Shown: one piece after another, positions 44,556 to 53,442 of the stretch
Numbering within the stretch: the stretch's first letter is position 1
Layout: each line of letters opens with the position of its first letter
Assembly: GCA_963845485.1 (NCBI GenBank)
Contig: CAWJSI010000017.1
Span: 248,001 to 312,000 of the forward strand
Length of the DNA stretch: 64,000 nucleotides
Origin: Bog-756 sp963845485
GTDB taxonomy: Bacteria; Actinomycetota; Acidimicrobiia; Acidimicrobiales; RAAP-2
Direction of reading: 5' to 3'
The notes under the pieces: generated by a model
Seen by the model: the letters and a program-made list of their open reading frames with translations, nothing else
The model's database searches: none
What the model was told of the DNA's origin: nothing
Translations under genes and position numbers: made by a program

Positions 44556-45467
44556 ATGGGAAAGGCGAAGGAGCCCGTGACTGATCTCGCCCATCGAGCA
44601 CCGATAGGGCCGACCACCGTCACGGGAGGGAAGGCGTCCGAGCCGGTACCTGACGTGCCGGCCGGACTGATCCGCCCGTCGGCCCATACGGCCGCGCCCC
44701 GCAGCCGGCGCGTGACGATCGCCGTGCGGACGCTCGTGCCCTTGGTGCTGTTCGGTCTGTGGTGGCTCCTCACGGGAACCGGCGTGATCGCCGGGACCAT
44801 TCTCTCGTCGCCCCCGACGACCTGGCACTCCTTTGTCGATCTGCTGCTCCACCAGGACCTGATCGGCGACATCGGGGTGTCGGTGGCCCGGGCCGCCGTG
44901 GGATTGGCCATCGGGGCCAGCATCGGACTGGTTCTCGGCATCACCGTGGGACTGTTCTCCCTCGGTGAGGAGCTCATCGACTCATCCATGCAGATGTTCC
45001 GGACCATCCCCTTTCCGGCCGTGATCTTCCTGTTCATCGTGTGGTTCGGGATCGGTGAGACCGCCAAGGTGGCGCTCATCGCCCTGGCCACCCTCTTTCC
45101 CATGTACCTCAACGTCTCCAACGGGGTGCGAAACGTCGACCGAAAAGTCGTCGAGGCCGCCCGCTCCTTCGGCCTGCGCGGCCGCAGGCTGGTGCGCCAG
45201 GTGGTGATCCCCCTGGCTATGCCCTCGATCCTGACCGGCCTCCGATTCTCCACGGGGGTCTCGGTGATCGCCCTCGTCTTCGCGGAGACGATCAATGCCA
45301 ACAAGGGCATCGGCTACCTGGTCAGCCAGGCCGCCAGCTTCAACCAGGTACCTGTGCTCGTGGTCTGCATCTTCCTCTACGCCCTCTTGGGCATCGGGGC
45401 CGACCTCCTCGTGCGGCTGTTGGAACGCTCCTCGATGCCCTGGCGCAGTCAGCTCACCGTCCGATGA
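44556..45467 (+). CDS. Sulfonate-type ABC transporter permease (SsuC-like)
   Basis: 303 aa with a 60-residue hydrophilic N-terminus and about six spans. The EAA-type loop is EAARSFGLRGRRLVRQVVIP followed by PSILTGLRFSTGVSV. It begins 3 nt after the binding-protein stop; the ATG at 44556 is used, with a GTG at 44577 behind AAGGAG as an alternative. It overlaps ssuB by 4 nt. Confidence 0.9.
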   Translation: MGKAKEPVTDLAHRAPIGPTTVTGGKASEPVPDVPAGLIRPSAHTAAPRSRRVTIAVRTLVPLVLFGLWWLLTGTGVIAGTILSSPPTTWHSFVDLLLHQDLIGDIGVSVARAAVGLAIGASIGLVLGITVGLFSLGEELIDSSMQMFRTIPFPAVIFLFIVWFGIGETAKVALIALATLFPMYLNVSNGVRNVDRKVVEAARSFGLRGRRLVRQVVIPLAMPSILTGLRFSTGVSVIALVFAETINANKGIGYLVSQAASFNQVPVLVVCIFLYALLGIGADLLVRLLERSSMPWRSQLTVR

Positions 45468-46222
45468 GCGTGGCCACTGAATCCCCCGCCGTTGTTGTCC
45501 GCCAGATCACCAAGTCGTTCGGGGACCGAGCCGTCCTCGCCGACCTCGACCTGACCATCGAACAAGGACAGTTCGTGGCCCTGCTCGGGGCTTCGGGCAG
45601 CGGCAAGACCACGCTGTTGCGGGTGCTTCTCGGCCTCGAGTCGACGTCCTCGGGCGACGTGTTCGTGCCCGAAGCGCGGACAACGGTCTTCCAAGAGCCC
45701 CGACTGGTGGCTTCGATGAAGGTCTGGCGCAACGTCCTCATCGGGCTGCCCCGGGGGCTCGATTCGCGAGAGGTGGCGGTGGCGGCCCTCGGCGAGGTGG
45801 GACTGGCGGACCACGCCGACGCCTGGCCCGGCACACTCTCGGGCGGTGAGGCCCAACGGGTGGCCCTGGCACGGGCGCTCGTGCGCCAGCCCCGGCTCCT
45901 GCTGCTGGACGAACCGTTTGCCGCCCTGGATGCGCTCACCCGGCTGAAGATGCAAGCGCTCGTGGCCGACCTGTGCGCCAAGCACCGACCCGGTGTGCTC
46001 CTCGTCACCCATGACGTGGAAGAGGCCGTCCTTCTGGCCGACCGGGTCCTGGTACTCAAACACGGGCGGATCTCCTTGGACGAGACCATCGACCTGGTCC
46101 GGCCACGACGCATCGGCGGACCGGAGTTCGACGCTTACCGAGATCGGTTCATGGTGGAGCTTGGCGTGCTCGACCCGGCCGGGCGAACGCTCGGCCCACC
46201 GGTGGCCAACGGAGAGGCTTGA
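45464..46222 (+). CDS. Sulfonate-type ABC transporter ATPase (SsuB-like)
   Basis: 252 aa. Walker A GASGSGKTT near 43-51, signature LSGGEAQRVALARALV, and Walker B LLLLDEPFAALDALTR. H-loop VTHDVEEAVLLADRV. It ends the tauD-ssuABC cluster and is followed at once by a hairpin. Confidence 0.92.
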   Translation: MSVATESPAVVVRQITKSFGDRAVLADLDLTIEQGQFVALLGASGSGKTTLLRVLLGLESTSSGDVFVPEARTTVFQEPRLVASMKVWRNVLIGLPRGLDSREVAVAALGEVGLADHADAWPGTLSGGEAQRVALARALVRQPRLLLLDEPFAALDALTRLKMQALVADLCAKHRPGVLLVTHDVEEAVLLADRVLVLKHGRISLDETIDLVRPRRIGGPEFDAYRDRFMVELGVLDPAGRTLGPPVANGEA

Positions 46223-46226
46223 CCCT

Positions 46227-46245
46227 CCCGGCAACGAATGCCGGG
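46227..46245 (+). terminator. Hairpin after ssuB
   Basis: Perfect 7-bp stem CCCGGCA / TGCCGGG with loop ACGAA, starting 5 nt after the ssuB stop. No U-run follows, as is common for actinobacterial terminators. Confidence 0.5.
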
Positions 46246-46375
46246 CACCGGGTTCCCGGGGCCGTCGAGCTCATGTCACCACATCGGCTGGTCCTTCACG
46301 GTGAAAGGGGACGACCGACGAACCGAGCACACTCGCCAGCTCCCCGTCGCCTCCCGGCTACTTACAGCCGAGTGC

Positions 46376-46612
46376 TCAGCGGCCCTGGTAGTACTCCGTC
46401 GTCCGTTTCGAAGGGAGCAGGGCCACGATGATCAGGGCGATGAGTGAGAAGAAGAACCCGAAGATCAGCCACAAAAAGGCGTGTCGGCCCTTCCGCTTGG
46501 CGATGTTGTAGATCCAGGCCATGATCAGGATCCAGAGGATGAACCCGATCACCGAGGTCAGGGCGATCCGGGCCCCGGTCACGGCCAGGATCGAGGACAC
46601 GAGGGCGGTCAC
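46376..46612 (-). CDS. Small membrane protein, two TM segments
   Basis: 78 aa from GTG 46612, which has AAGGA 7 nt upstream. Spans: IALTSVIGFILWILIMAWIY and FLWLIFGFFFSLIALIIVAL, joined by the basic loop NIAKRKGRHA; the tail is PSKRTTEYYQGR. The open frame extends upstream to 46957, but that part lacks coding character. Function unknown; it resembles short superinfection-immunity/phospholipase-D-nuclease-N-like membrane peptides only in layout. Confidence 0.65.
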   Translation of the reverse strand: MTALVSSILAVTGARIALTSVIGFILWILIMAWIYNIAKRKGRHAFLWLIFGFFFSLIALIIVALLPSKRTTEYYQGR

Positions 46613-46836
46613 GGGCTGATCCTTGTCGGAGGCATTCCGGCAGCGTAACAACACACCAACGAACTGCGGCGGTACCGGTGGAGCGGGAGTACCCGGCCTT
46701 CGACGAACCGGCCCGTCTGAGATGAGGCGATGCAGCCAGCGCTCCCTCCGCATGCAGGAATACGTTGTGCGGTCGCGTGACCACGGAGCGGTGTCGTCCC
46801 TGGCCGTAACAATCGGCGGTGTGGTTCGCTCGATAG

Positions 46837-47946
46837 GTGAACCGGGCAAGGGGTAGACGATGGAGCGTGGCGGCCGTCGCGCTATGCGTCGTCGTCGGCG
46901 GTCTGCTGTGTGCCGGCTGCCTGGGCTCGGGTGCGCGCGCAACGCCAGCCCCGGCATCAGCCTCTTCGTCGGGTACGGGGAGCCCGGCCGGCAACGCCTC
47001 CGCTCAGCCCGTCACCCAGAACATCGGCAGCGTCGGCGCGCCGGTCCCGTCGGCTGGATGCGCGCTGACCCAGATGGGGCCCACCGCCAACCAGCTCCAG
47101 GGCCTGGAGGTGGCCGGGACCCCGAGGTGGTACCTCCTCACCACGCCATCACCTGACGTCCCGAGTCCGAGCGGAGCGACCTCGTCCACCTCCCTCGACC
47201 CACGACCCCTGGTACTCGACTTTCCCGGGCTCGGCGAAAGCGCCACGATCCAGGCCACCATGTCCCAGTTCGGGGCCCTCGCCCAACAGGACGGCTTCGT
47301 CGTCGCCTTCCCCGAGGGCACCGGTGATCCGGTGCGGTGGGACATGAGTACTCTCGCCCCCTCCAATCCAGACCTCGAGTTCGTCACCGCCTTGCTGGCT
47401 CAACTCGAGGCCACCCAGTGCATCGACACTTCGCGGGTCTACGCCAGCGGGTTCTCCGACGGTGCCTACATGGCGTCGGCCCTGGCCTGCTCCATGTCGG
47501 ACCAGATCGCAGCGATCGGGGCGGTGTCGGGCCTCCAGCTGCCCACCCGGTGCACGACCCACCGCGCGGTCCCGATCATCGCCTTCCACGGCACCGCCGA
47601 TCCGATCCTGCCCTACGGCGGTGGCACGGCCACCGCCACACTCAGTCAAGAGCTGAACGACACCGAAGCCACGCCGACTCCCATTCCGACCGTGGTCAGC
47701 AGCTGGGCAGCCCGCGACAGTTGCACTCCTCGGTCGGTGGACACCGACGTAGCCAGCCAGGTGGTCTTGCGCCAGTACCGATGCCCGGCCGATGCGGCGA
47801 TCGAGTTCTACACCATCCTCGACGGTGGGCACGCCTGGCCCGGCAGCCTGATCAGCGCATCCGAGCTGACTACCGACGGGGCCACCACCTTCCAGATCGA
47901 TGCCACCTCTCTGATGTGGTCGTTCTTCCAACGATTCCAGCTCTAG
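46837..47946 (+). CDS. Secreted esterase, polyhydroxybutyrate-depolymerase/LpqC-like
   Basis: 369 aa. An N-terminal export signal ends in a lipobox-like CAGC (Cys28; the -3 Cys is atypical), then a Ser/Ala/Thr-rich linker. The alpha/beta-hydrolase domain has Ser207 in ASGFSDGAYMA, Asp in FHGTADPILPYGGG, and His in DGGHAWPG. This fits the esterase group with PHB depolymerases, feruloyl esterases and mycobacterial LpqC. The GTG at 46837 gives a complete signal peptide. Predicted to hydrolyse polyesters or acylated polysaccharide outside the cell. Confidence 0.85.
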   Translation: MNRARGRRWSVAAVALCVVVGGLLCAGCLGSGARATPAPASASSSGTGSPAGNASAQPVTQNIGSVGAPVPSAGCALTQMGPTANQLQGLEVAGTPRWYLLTTPSPDVPSPSGATSSTSLDPRPLVLDFPGLGESATIQATMSQFGALAQQDGFVVAFPEGTGDPVRWDMSTLAPSNPDLEFVTALLAQLEATQCIDTSRVYASGFSDGAYMASALACSMSDQIAAIGAVSGLQLPTRCTTHRAVPIIAFHGTADPILPYGGGTATATLSQELNDTEATPTPIPTVVSSWAARDSCTPRSVDTDVASQVVLRQYRCPADAAIEFYTILDGGHAWPGSLISASELTTDGATTFQIDATSLMWSFFQRFQL

Positions 47947-48002
47947 GCCACTGACACCGGGGAGTGGCAACCGTCCCACCACGGCCAGGGACGACGGGTA
48001 CG

Positions 48003-48299
48003 ATGCTGGCCATGGCTTCGGGAGGGTTCATGCGCTCCTGGCACGACCGCTTCATCGTGGATCCGGTCCGGCGGGTGGTGGCCCAAGAGGTCGAAAACGC
48101 TTCGGTCCGACTGGTCGCCGTATTCGGGGAGGCCACCGATGAGCTGCGTCGCATTCTCGGCGATGTGGCCGACGCCAACGACCAGGTCGCCGAAGCCCTC
48201 GGCCGCAGCGTGGCCCGTCTCAGTGCGGAGACCGAGGCGCTGCACGAGGAACTCCGCAACCTGGGCCGATCCCCGGGTCAGCCGGAACCGCCCTCTTGA
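48003..48299 (+). CDS. Small hypothetical helical protein ahead of glycosyltransferases
   Basis: About 98 aa from ATG 48003; ATGs at 48012 and 48030 (with GGAGGG just before) are alternatives. After RSWHDRFIVDPVRRVV the remainder is a charged heptad-like helix (ENASVRLVAVFGEATDELRR, then ANDQVAEALGRSVARLSAET), likely coiled coil. Its stop overlaps the TTG start of the next gene by 4 nt, so it is probably translated. I do not recognise a family. Confidence 0.6.
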   Translation: MLAMASGGFMRSWHDRFIVDPVRRVVAQEVENASVRLVAVFGEATDELRRILGDVADANDQVAEALGRSVARLSAETEALHEELRNLGRSPGQPEPPS

Positions 48300-50689
48300 C
48301 GCCAGCGGTCATCGAACCCCCCGTCGTACTGGATCTCCAAGCGGCGCAGAGCCCGACCTACCGGGAGCGGGGCGTCGCCCGTTTCGCCATCGACTACGCG
48401 GCAGCGCTCGTCCAGACCGTGCCAGAGCTGGTCGACCGGGTACTGACCCGGCCTGACCTCCCTCCGGTCACCGGACTGCCCGAGGTGCTGAGGACGGACG
48501 TCTTGACCAGCGTTCCCGACTGGAGTCGGGCCGGTGGTGTGTTCCACGCCCTCTCCCCCTTTGACATCGCCACACCGGTGCGCCGGATCTGGCCTCGGGA
48601 GGTGTCTCGCACCGGCCGGCGGCTGGTGGTCACGGTCTACGACCTCATCCCCGAGCTGTTTCCCGAGACCTACCTGATCGATCCGGGCGTCCGGCACCGG
48701 TACCGGGCGCGCCGCGAACTGATCAGGGCGGCCGACCACGTCATGACCCTGTCCCGCTCGGCGGCCGACGACGTCGCCGACCGCCTCGGGGTTCCCGACC
48801 ATCGGATCACCGTGGTCGGGGCGGCATGCTCGGATGCCTTCGGGACCGGCGGCACCCGTGGCCACGAGGCACAGCTGGCCGGCGCAGCGATCCCCGGGCT
48901 CGGCGAACGCACGGTCGTCTACAACGGAGCCGTCGAACCCCGCAAGAACATGGAGGGCCTCATCGAGGCATTCGCCCGACTTCCCGACGAGGTGCGGACG
49001 CGACATCAGTTGGTCCTGGTCTGCCGACTCCAACCCCTCGAGCGGAATCACTACGAGGTCTTGGCCCGGAACCTCGGACTCGGTGACTCGCAACTGCTTC
49101 TCACCGGGTTGGTCCCGGACGCCGCCCTCGTCCACCTCTACCGCAGCGCCACCCTGGTCGTGTTCCCGTCCTTCTACGAGGGCTTCGGGCTACCGGTTGC
49201 CGAGGCCATGGCCTGCGGGGCGCCGGTGGTGGCCTCCGACAACTCCTCGCTCCGGGAGCTGGTTGAACCAGGGGCCACCTTCGATCCCTCCGACGTCGAC
49301 GACATGGCCCGATCGGTGGAGCGAGCCCTCGTCGACGAGGGCCATCGGCAACGGCTGCTTCGGTGGTCGGCTCGGCCCCGCCCGTCGTGGTCGGAGGTGG
49401 CCGAGCGGGCCGCCGCGGTCTATCGGAGGCTGGACGGCGACACCGTGGATGGCACCACTCAAACCCGTGGACCGGCAGCGTGGCGCCGCCGTCCGCTGGT
49501 GGCCCTCGTCACTCCATGGCCACCGGCCACCTCGGGGGTAGCTATCTACTCCCAACGGCTGGCCCGCTCCCTGTCGGACCACGTGGACGTCGAGGTGTTC
49601 CTAGACGGCGACAGGTCCGGAGGCCCACCGCCGAGAGACCACGAGTTTTCCTTCTACCCGGCCTGGTCACTCCCCCACGTCGACCCGGCCCGGGGTGGTT
49701 ACGACGCCGTCATCGCCTGCATCGGCAACAGTGAGCACCATGCCGGTGCCCTGGCCCTGCTCCGCCGCCACGGAGTGTCGGCTGCCGTGCTGGCCCACGA
49801 TGTCCGTTTGAACGGGCTCTACCGGCACGGCGCCGCTCGCGGGGCGGTTCCCGAAGGGATACTGGCGGTGCTCACCGAGCTCTACGAAGAGGCCACGGAT
49901 GCATGGCTCACCGAGGGGTGGCTGCAGCCCAACGAAGCCGAGGCCCACGGGGTGTATCTGGCCCGGGAGCTGATCGACCTGGCTCGACCCTTCCTCGTCA
50001 CCTCGGAGTTCGCCGCCGACGTAGCCCGGCGTGAAGCCAGACCCGAGGACGCCGGGAACGTGCTCGTCTCCCCCTTCGCTTACCCGGCACCGGTCCTGCG
50101 GAGCCCTCGCCTCGAGGTCCGGGGCTTGGTATGCACCTTCGGTCTGGTCAACGAAGTCAAGCAGCCGGACCTGGTCCTCGAGGCGTTCGCCCTCGTCCAA
50201 CGCAGGGACGTCGGCACCCGGCTGGCCTTCGTGGGCCCCATCGACCCCGCCTTGCGCGAGCACTACCACGCGGCGGCCATGCGTCTCGGTGTCGCCGGGG
50301 CGGTCACCTTCACCGGCGCCGTCGACGATGAAGAGTACGAGTCGTGGCTGGCTCGGGCATCGGTGGCCGTGCAGCTCCGGGCCAGCACCAACGGGGAGAC
50401 GTCGGCCGCGGTCGGCGACAGCCTGACCCACGGCGTGGCCACGGTGGTCACCGACATCGGCCCGGCCCACGATCTTCCCGACTTCGTGGCCAAGGTGTCC
50501 GTGGATGCCACACCAGAGACGTTGGCGGACATCATCTGCCGGCTCGTGACCGACGAGGACGAGCGGGCATGGCGAGTGTCTGAGGGCCTGGACTATGTGA
50601 CGGAGCGCAGCTTCGACCACACCGCCCGCCAGCTTCTCGAAACGTTGCACCTGGCTCCCTCGGCGGCACGGCAGGCGGGAGCTTCGTGA
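48296..50689 (+). CDS. Tandem two-domain GT-B glycosyltransferase (GT4 family)
   Basis: 797 aa. The first GT4 unit (about 1-385) has VYNGAVEPRKNMEGLIEAFA and the nucleotide-sugar motif FPSFYEGFGLPVAEAMACGA. The second (about 395-790) starts LVALVTPWPPATSGVAIYSQ and has LVCTFGLVNEVKQPDLVLEA and FTGAVDDEEYESWLARA, with a less regular EX7E region. It may add two sugars in sequence to a surface glycan. TTG start, coupled to the small upstream gene, and 4-nt overlap with the GT2 gene downstream. Confidence 0.88.
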   Translation: MTPAVIEPPVVLDLQAAQSPTYRERGVARFAIDYAAALVQTVPELVDRVLTRPDLPPVTGLPEVLRTDVLTSVPDWSRAGGVFHALSPFDIATPVRRIWPREVSRTGRRLVVTVYDLIPELFPETYLIDPGVRHRYRARRELIRAADHVMTLSRSAADDVADRLGVPDHRITVVGAACSDAFGTGGTRGHEAQLAGAAIPGLGERTVVYNGAVEPRKNMEGLIEAFARLPDEVRTRHQLVLVCRLQPLERNHYEVLARNLGLGDSQLLLTGLVPDAALVHLYRSATLVVFPSFYEGFGLPVAEAMACGAPVVASDNSSLRELVEPGATFDPSDVDDMARSVERALVDEGHRQRLLRWSARPRPSWSEVAERAAAVYRRLDGDTVDGTTQTRGPAAWRRRPLVALVTPWPPATSGVAIYSQRLARSLSDHVDVEVFLDGDRSGGPPPRDHEFSFYPAWSLPHVDPARGGYDAVIACIGNSEHHAGALALLRRHGVSAAVLAHDVRLNGLYRHGAARGAVPEGILAVLTELYEEATDAWLTEGWLQPNEAEAHGVYLARELIDLARPFLVTSEFAADVARREARPEDAGNVLVSPFAYPAPVLRSPRLEVRGLVCTFGLVNEVKQPDLVLEAFALVQRRDVGTRLAFVGPIDPALREHYHAAAMRLGVAGAVTFTGAVDDEEYESWLARASVAVQLRASTNGETSAAVGDSLTHGVATVVTDIGPAHDLPDFVAKVSVDATPETLADIICRLVTDEDERAWRVSEGLDYVTERSFDHTARQLLETLHLAPSAARQAGAS

Positions 50690-51900
50690 GGCGTTCGGTC
50701 GTGGTCGTGTCGATGCGGTGCGGGGACTGGCTCGAACCCTGTCTGGCCTCGGCGCGTGACCAGGCCGATCAGCTCGTCGTGGTGGACAACGGCTCGACGA
50801 ACGCCGAAGTTTCGATCCTCGCCCGCCGCTTCGGCGCCACCGTGGTCCGAAACAGCGAAAATCGGGGGTTCACCGGAGGGGCCAACCGGGGTCTCCGTCA
50901 GGCCGCCGGGACCATCGTTGCCCTCCTCAACGACGACGCGGTCGCCGAGCCTTCGTGGCTGGACGAGGCCGAAGAGGTCCTGGCCGACCCCTCGGTGGCC
51001 GCCGTCACGCCCAAGGTCCTCCTCGAGGGGTGGTACGGCCAGGTGGTCCCAACCGAGGAGCCGTGGTACGCCCCATCCGATGCACGGCCCCTCGGCCGTC
51101 GACTCACCTCGGTGCGACACCAGGGGACCGAACTGCTCGACCGGCTGGTGGGACCGGGAATCCATCGCCTGGAGTCGGCCGTTGTGGAGGGCCAGTCGAC
51201 TCGGTGGCGCTGGACGCGACCGGGCAAGCCCTATTTCGTACCCCTCCCGGGGCCGGCTCCCGGGGCCACGGTCCTCTTGGACAACGACGAGGAGGTGACC
51301 GTCTCCGCGGTGTGCCGGCTCGTGAACAACACCGGGTTGTTCCTCCGGTCCGACGGCTATGCGGGCGATCACGGGCTCGAGTCACCCGATGATGGCCGCT
51401 GGGACCAGCCGCGGGAGACCTTCGGAACCAGCGGAACGGCCATGGCGGTGCGAGCCGAGGTGCTGGACCGGGTCGGGGTGTTCGCCGAGCCATTCTTCGC
51501 CTACTACGAGGATGCCGACTGGAGCTGGCGGGCCCGCAGGCTGGGAATGCGGGTCGTCTACCGTCCGGGGGCGTCGGTCTCCCATCGACGCTCGGTAACC
51601 TCGGAGGCGACCCTCGGCGCCAGGGTGCGGGTGCTCGGCGAGCGCAACCGGCTCCTCACCCTGGTCCGCAATGCACCCGTTGGGGTTGCGGAACGCGAAG
51701 TCCGTCGCCGCATCGTGGACGGGCCCGACCACGGGGTCCGTCGCGGCATGCTCGGCCTGCTGCCCTGGGCCCTTGCCTCTCGGACTCAGCTGTCCCGCCA
51801 GTCCATCGCCACCGCCGCGGAAGTCTGGGACCGGTGGGGAGGCGCCGACGTGGCCTGGGACGACGGCCCCGTCAACCACGCGGCAGAATCCCGTGGCTGA
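50686..51900 (+). CDS. Glycosyltransferase family 2
   Basis: 404 aa, GT-A fold. DQADQLVVVDNGSTNAE and the metal-binding ALLNDDAVAEPSWLDEAEE are at the N-terminus; a later segment FFAYYEDADWSWRARRLG with RPGASVSHRRS is typical of rhamnosyl/galactofuranosyl-type GT2 proteins. An insertion of about 110 residues (after KVLLEGWYGQ) precedes it. Cytoplasmic enzyme for cell-surface polysaccharide synthesis. GTG start overlapping the upstream gene. Confidence 0.9.
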   Translation: MRRSVVVVSMRCGDWLEPCLASARDQADQLVVVDNGSTNAEVSILARRFGATVVRNSENRGFTGGANRGLRQAAGTIVALLNDDAVAEPSWLDEAEEVLADPSVAAVTPKVLLEGWYGQVVPTEEPWYAPSDARPLGRRLTSVRHQGTELLDRLVGPGIHRLESAVVEGQSTRWRWTRPGKPYFVPLPGPAPGATVLLDNDEEVTVSAVCRLVNNTGLFLRSDGYAGDHGLESPDDGRWDQPRETFGTSGTAMAVRAEVLDRVGVFAEPFFAYYEDADWSWRARRLGMRVVYRPGASVSHRRSVTSEATLGARVRVLGERNRLLTLVRNAPVGVAEREVRRRIVDGPDHGVRRGMLGLLPWALASRTQLSRQSIATAAEVWDRWGGADVAWDDGPVNHAAESRG

Positions 51901-53395
51901 GCTCCCCTTCATCGGCGGGTCGGAAGCAGCCGGGGGCTCAGCGACCCCGGCCGACGTCCTCCATGCGCGCATCCAGGACCTCGTGGCCCGGCGCCGGGCC
52001 GAGGGGAACTACGAGTCGGGCCTGGAAGACAGGCTGGATGCCCACGGCCGAACCATGGTGGCGGTCCGGGCCGGTCCCGGCGGCCACCGTCCCCAGTTCT
52101 CCAGCGAAAGTCGACGGGCTCGAGTCCGCCGAGTGTGGGATCGGGCGATCGCCCGCGTCGAGGAACGCCGATTGAGGCCCGGTCCCAACAGGCCGCTACG
52201 CATTCTCTTCGTCGTGCAGCGCTTCGGGATCGAGGTGGCGGGGGGGGCAGAGCTCAGCTGCCGGGAGTTCGCCACCCGGCTCGCTGCTCGCGGCCACCAC
52301 GTGGAGGTGGTGACCAGTCGGGCCGAGAGCGCCCAGGACTGGGCCAACGTCTATCCGCCCGGAACCACCGAGCTCGACGGGGTCCAGGTCCACCGACTGG
52401 GCGTGACGGCCCCCCGCGACAACGACGCCTTTGAATCGATGACCGTCAAGGTGCTGTGGAGCGGGACGCTCGTGCCGGTCGGCGAGCAGGAGCAGTGGAG
52501 GCAGCTGCAGGGTCCCGACCTGCCTGAGATTCGCCCCTGGCTGGCCGAGCGGGCTCGATCGTTCGACGTGGCCGTCCACTTCTCCTACCTATACACGCCG
52601 ACCTGGGCCGGATTGCCGGTCACTGCTGCCCAGGTCCCCACCGTGCTCCATGCGACCGCCCACGATGAGCCCGCCTTCTGGCTCCCCGTATTCGACGACT
52701 TGTTCACGCTTCCTACCAGGTACGTCTGGTTCACCGAGGAGGAGCGGGACCTGCTCGCCCGGCGGAGGGCGCCGCGCCGAGGCCAGGTGATCGGAATCGG
52801 TGTCGAGCTCGACTCCCCCGGCGACGGCGACCGCTTCCGATCCCGCTTCGACCTCGGCGACCGCCCTTATCTGGTCTACGTGGGCCGCGTTGAAGCGGGC
52901 AAGGGCTCCGAGGAGCTCATCAACTTCTTCGAGGCGTACAAGGGGCGACGCCCCGGCCCACTTACGCTCGTACTCGTGGGACCGGCCGAAAACCAGAGGC
53001 CGCATCCCGACATCGTCTACGCCGGGTTCGTCGATGACGCCACTCGAAATGACGCTCTGGCCGGGTCCCTGGCTCTCGCCCAACCCTCGTTCTTCGAGAG
53101 CTTCTCCATGGTGCTCTCCGAGGCGTGGGCCCAACGTCGGCCGGTGATGGCTCAGGGTCGTACCGACGTCCTGGTGGGCCAGGTACGGCGCAGCGGGGGT
53201 GGTGTCTGGTATTCGGGGTATGCCGAGTTCGAGGCGGCACTGGACCTGCTGACCGAATCGCCTGCACTCGGTGACGCCCTCGGGCTGGCCGGCCGGGCCC
53301 ACGTGGAGTCGGTCTACGGCTGGGAGACGGTGCTGTCGCGCTACGAAGACTTCCTCCGCCAGGTGGCCGGGACCCGGGTCTCCCCCACCCGCTGA
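51893..53395 (+). CDS. Glycosyltransferase family 4
   Basis: 500 aa from the GTG at 51893, which overlaps the GT2 stop. A 95-residue helical N-terminus (DVLHARIQDLVARRRAEGNY) precedes the GT-B domains: RILFVVQRFGIEVAGGAELS, then PYLVYVGRVEAGKGSEELIN, then AQPSFFESFSMVLSEAWAQR. Together with the two preceding genes it makes a three-gene glycan-assembly cluster. Confidence 0.9.
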   Translation: MAELPFIGGSEAAGGSATPADVLHARIQDLVARRRAEGNYESGLEDRLDAHGRTMVAVRAGPGGHRPQFSSESRRARVRRVWDRAIARVEERRLRPGPNRPLRILFVVQRFGIEVAGGAELSCREFATRLAARGHHVEVVTSRAESAQDWANVYPPGTTELDGVQVHRLGVTAPRDNDAFESMTVKVLWSGTLVPVGEQEQWRQLQGPDLPEIRPWLAERARSFDVAVHFSYLYTPTWAGLPVTAAQVPTVLHATAHDEPAFWLPVFDDLFTLPTRYVWFTEEERDLLARRRAPRRGQVIGIGVELDSPGDGDRFRSRFDLGDRPYLVYVGRVEAGKGSEELINFFEAYKGRRPGPLTLVLVGPAENQRPHPDIVYAGFVDDATRNDALAGSLALAQPSFFESFSMVLSEAWAQRRPVMAQGRTDVLVGQVRRSGGGVWYSGYAEFEAALDLLTESPALGDALGLAGRAHVESVYGWETVLSRYEDFLRQVAGTRVSPTR

Positions 53396-53420
53396 ACGAC
53401 GGCCCGATCGCTGCCTACCG

Positions 53421-53442
53421 AGCCGCTCCGTCCCTAGCGGCT
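53421..53442. terminator. Candidate shared terminator between convergent genes
   Basis: Inverted repeat AGCCGCT / AGCGGCT (7-bp arms, 8-bp loop) between the GT4 gene and coaA, overlapping the coaA stop codon. It could terminate either strand; no U-run. Confidence 0.35.

Noticed and set aside
46376..46957. 193-aa version of the small membrane protein
   Set aside because: Residues before the GTG at 46612 are Arg/Pro-rich noise; the AAGGA site supports the 78-aa form.
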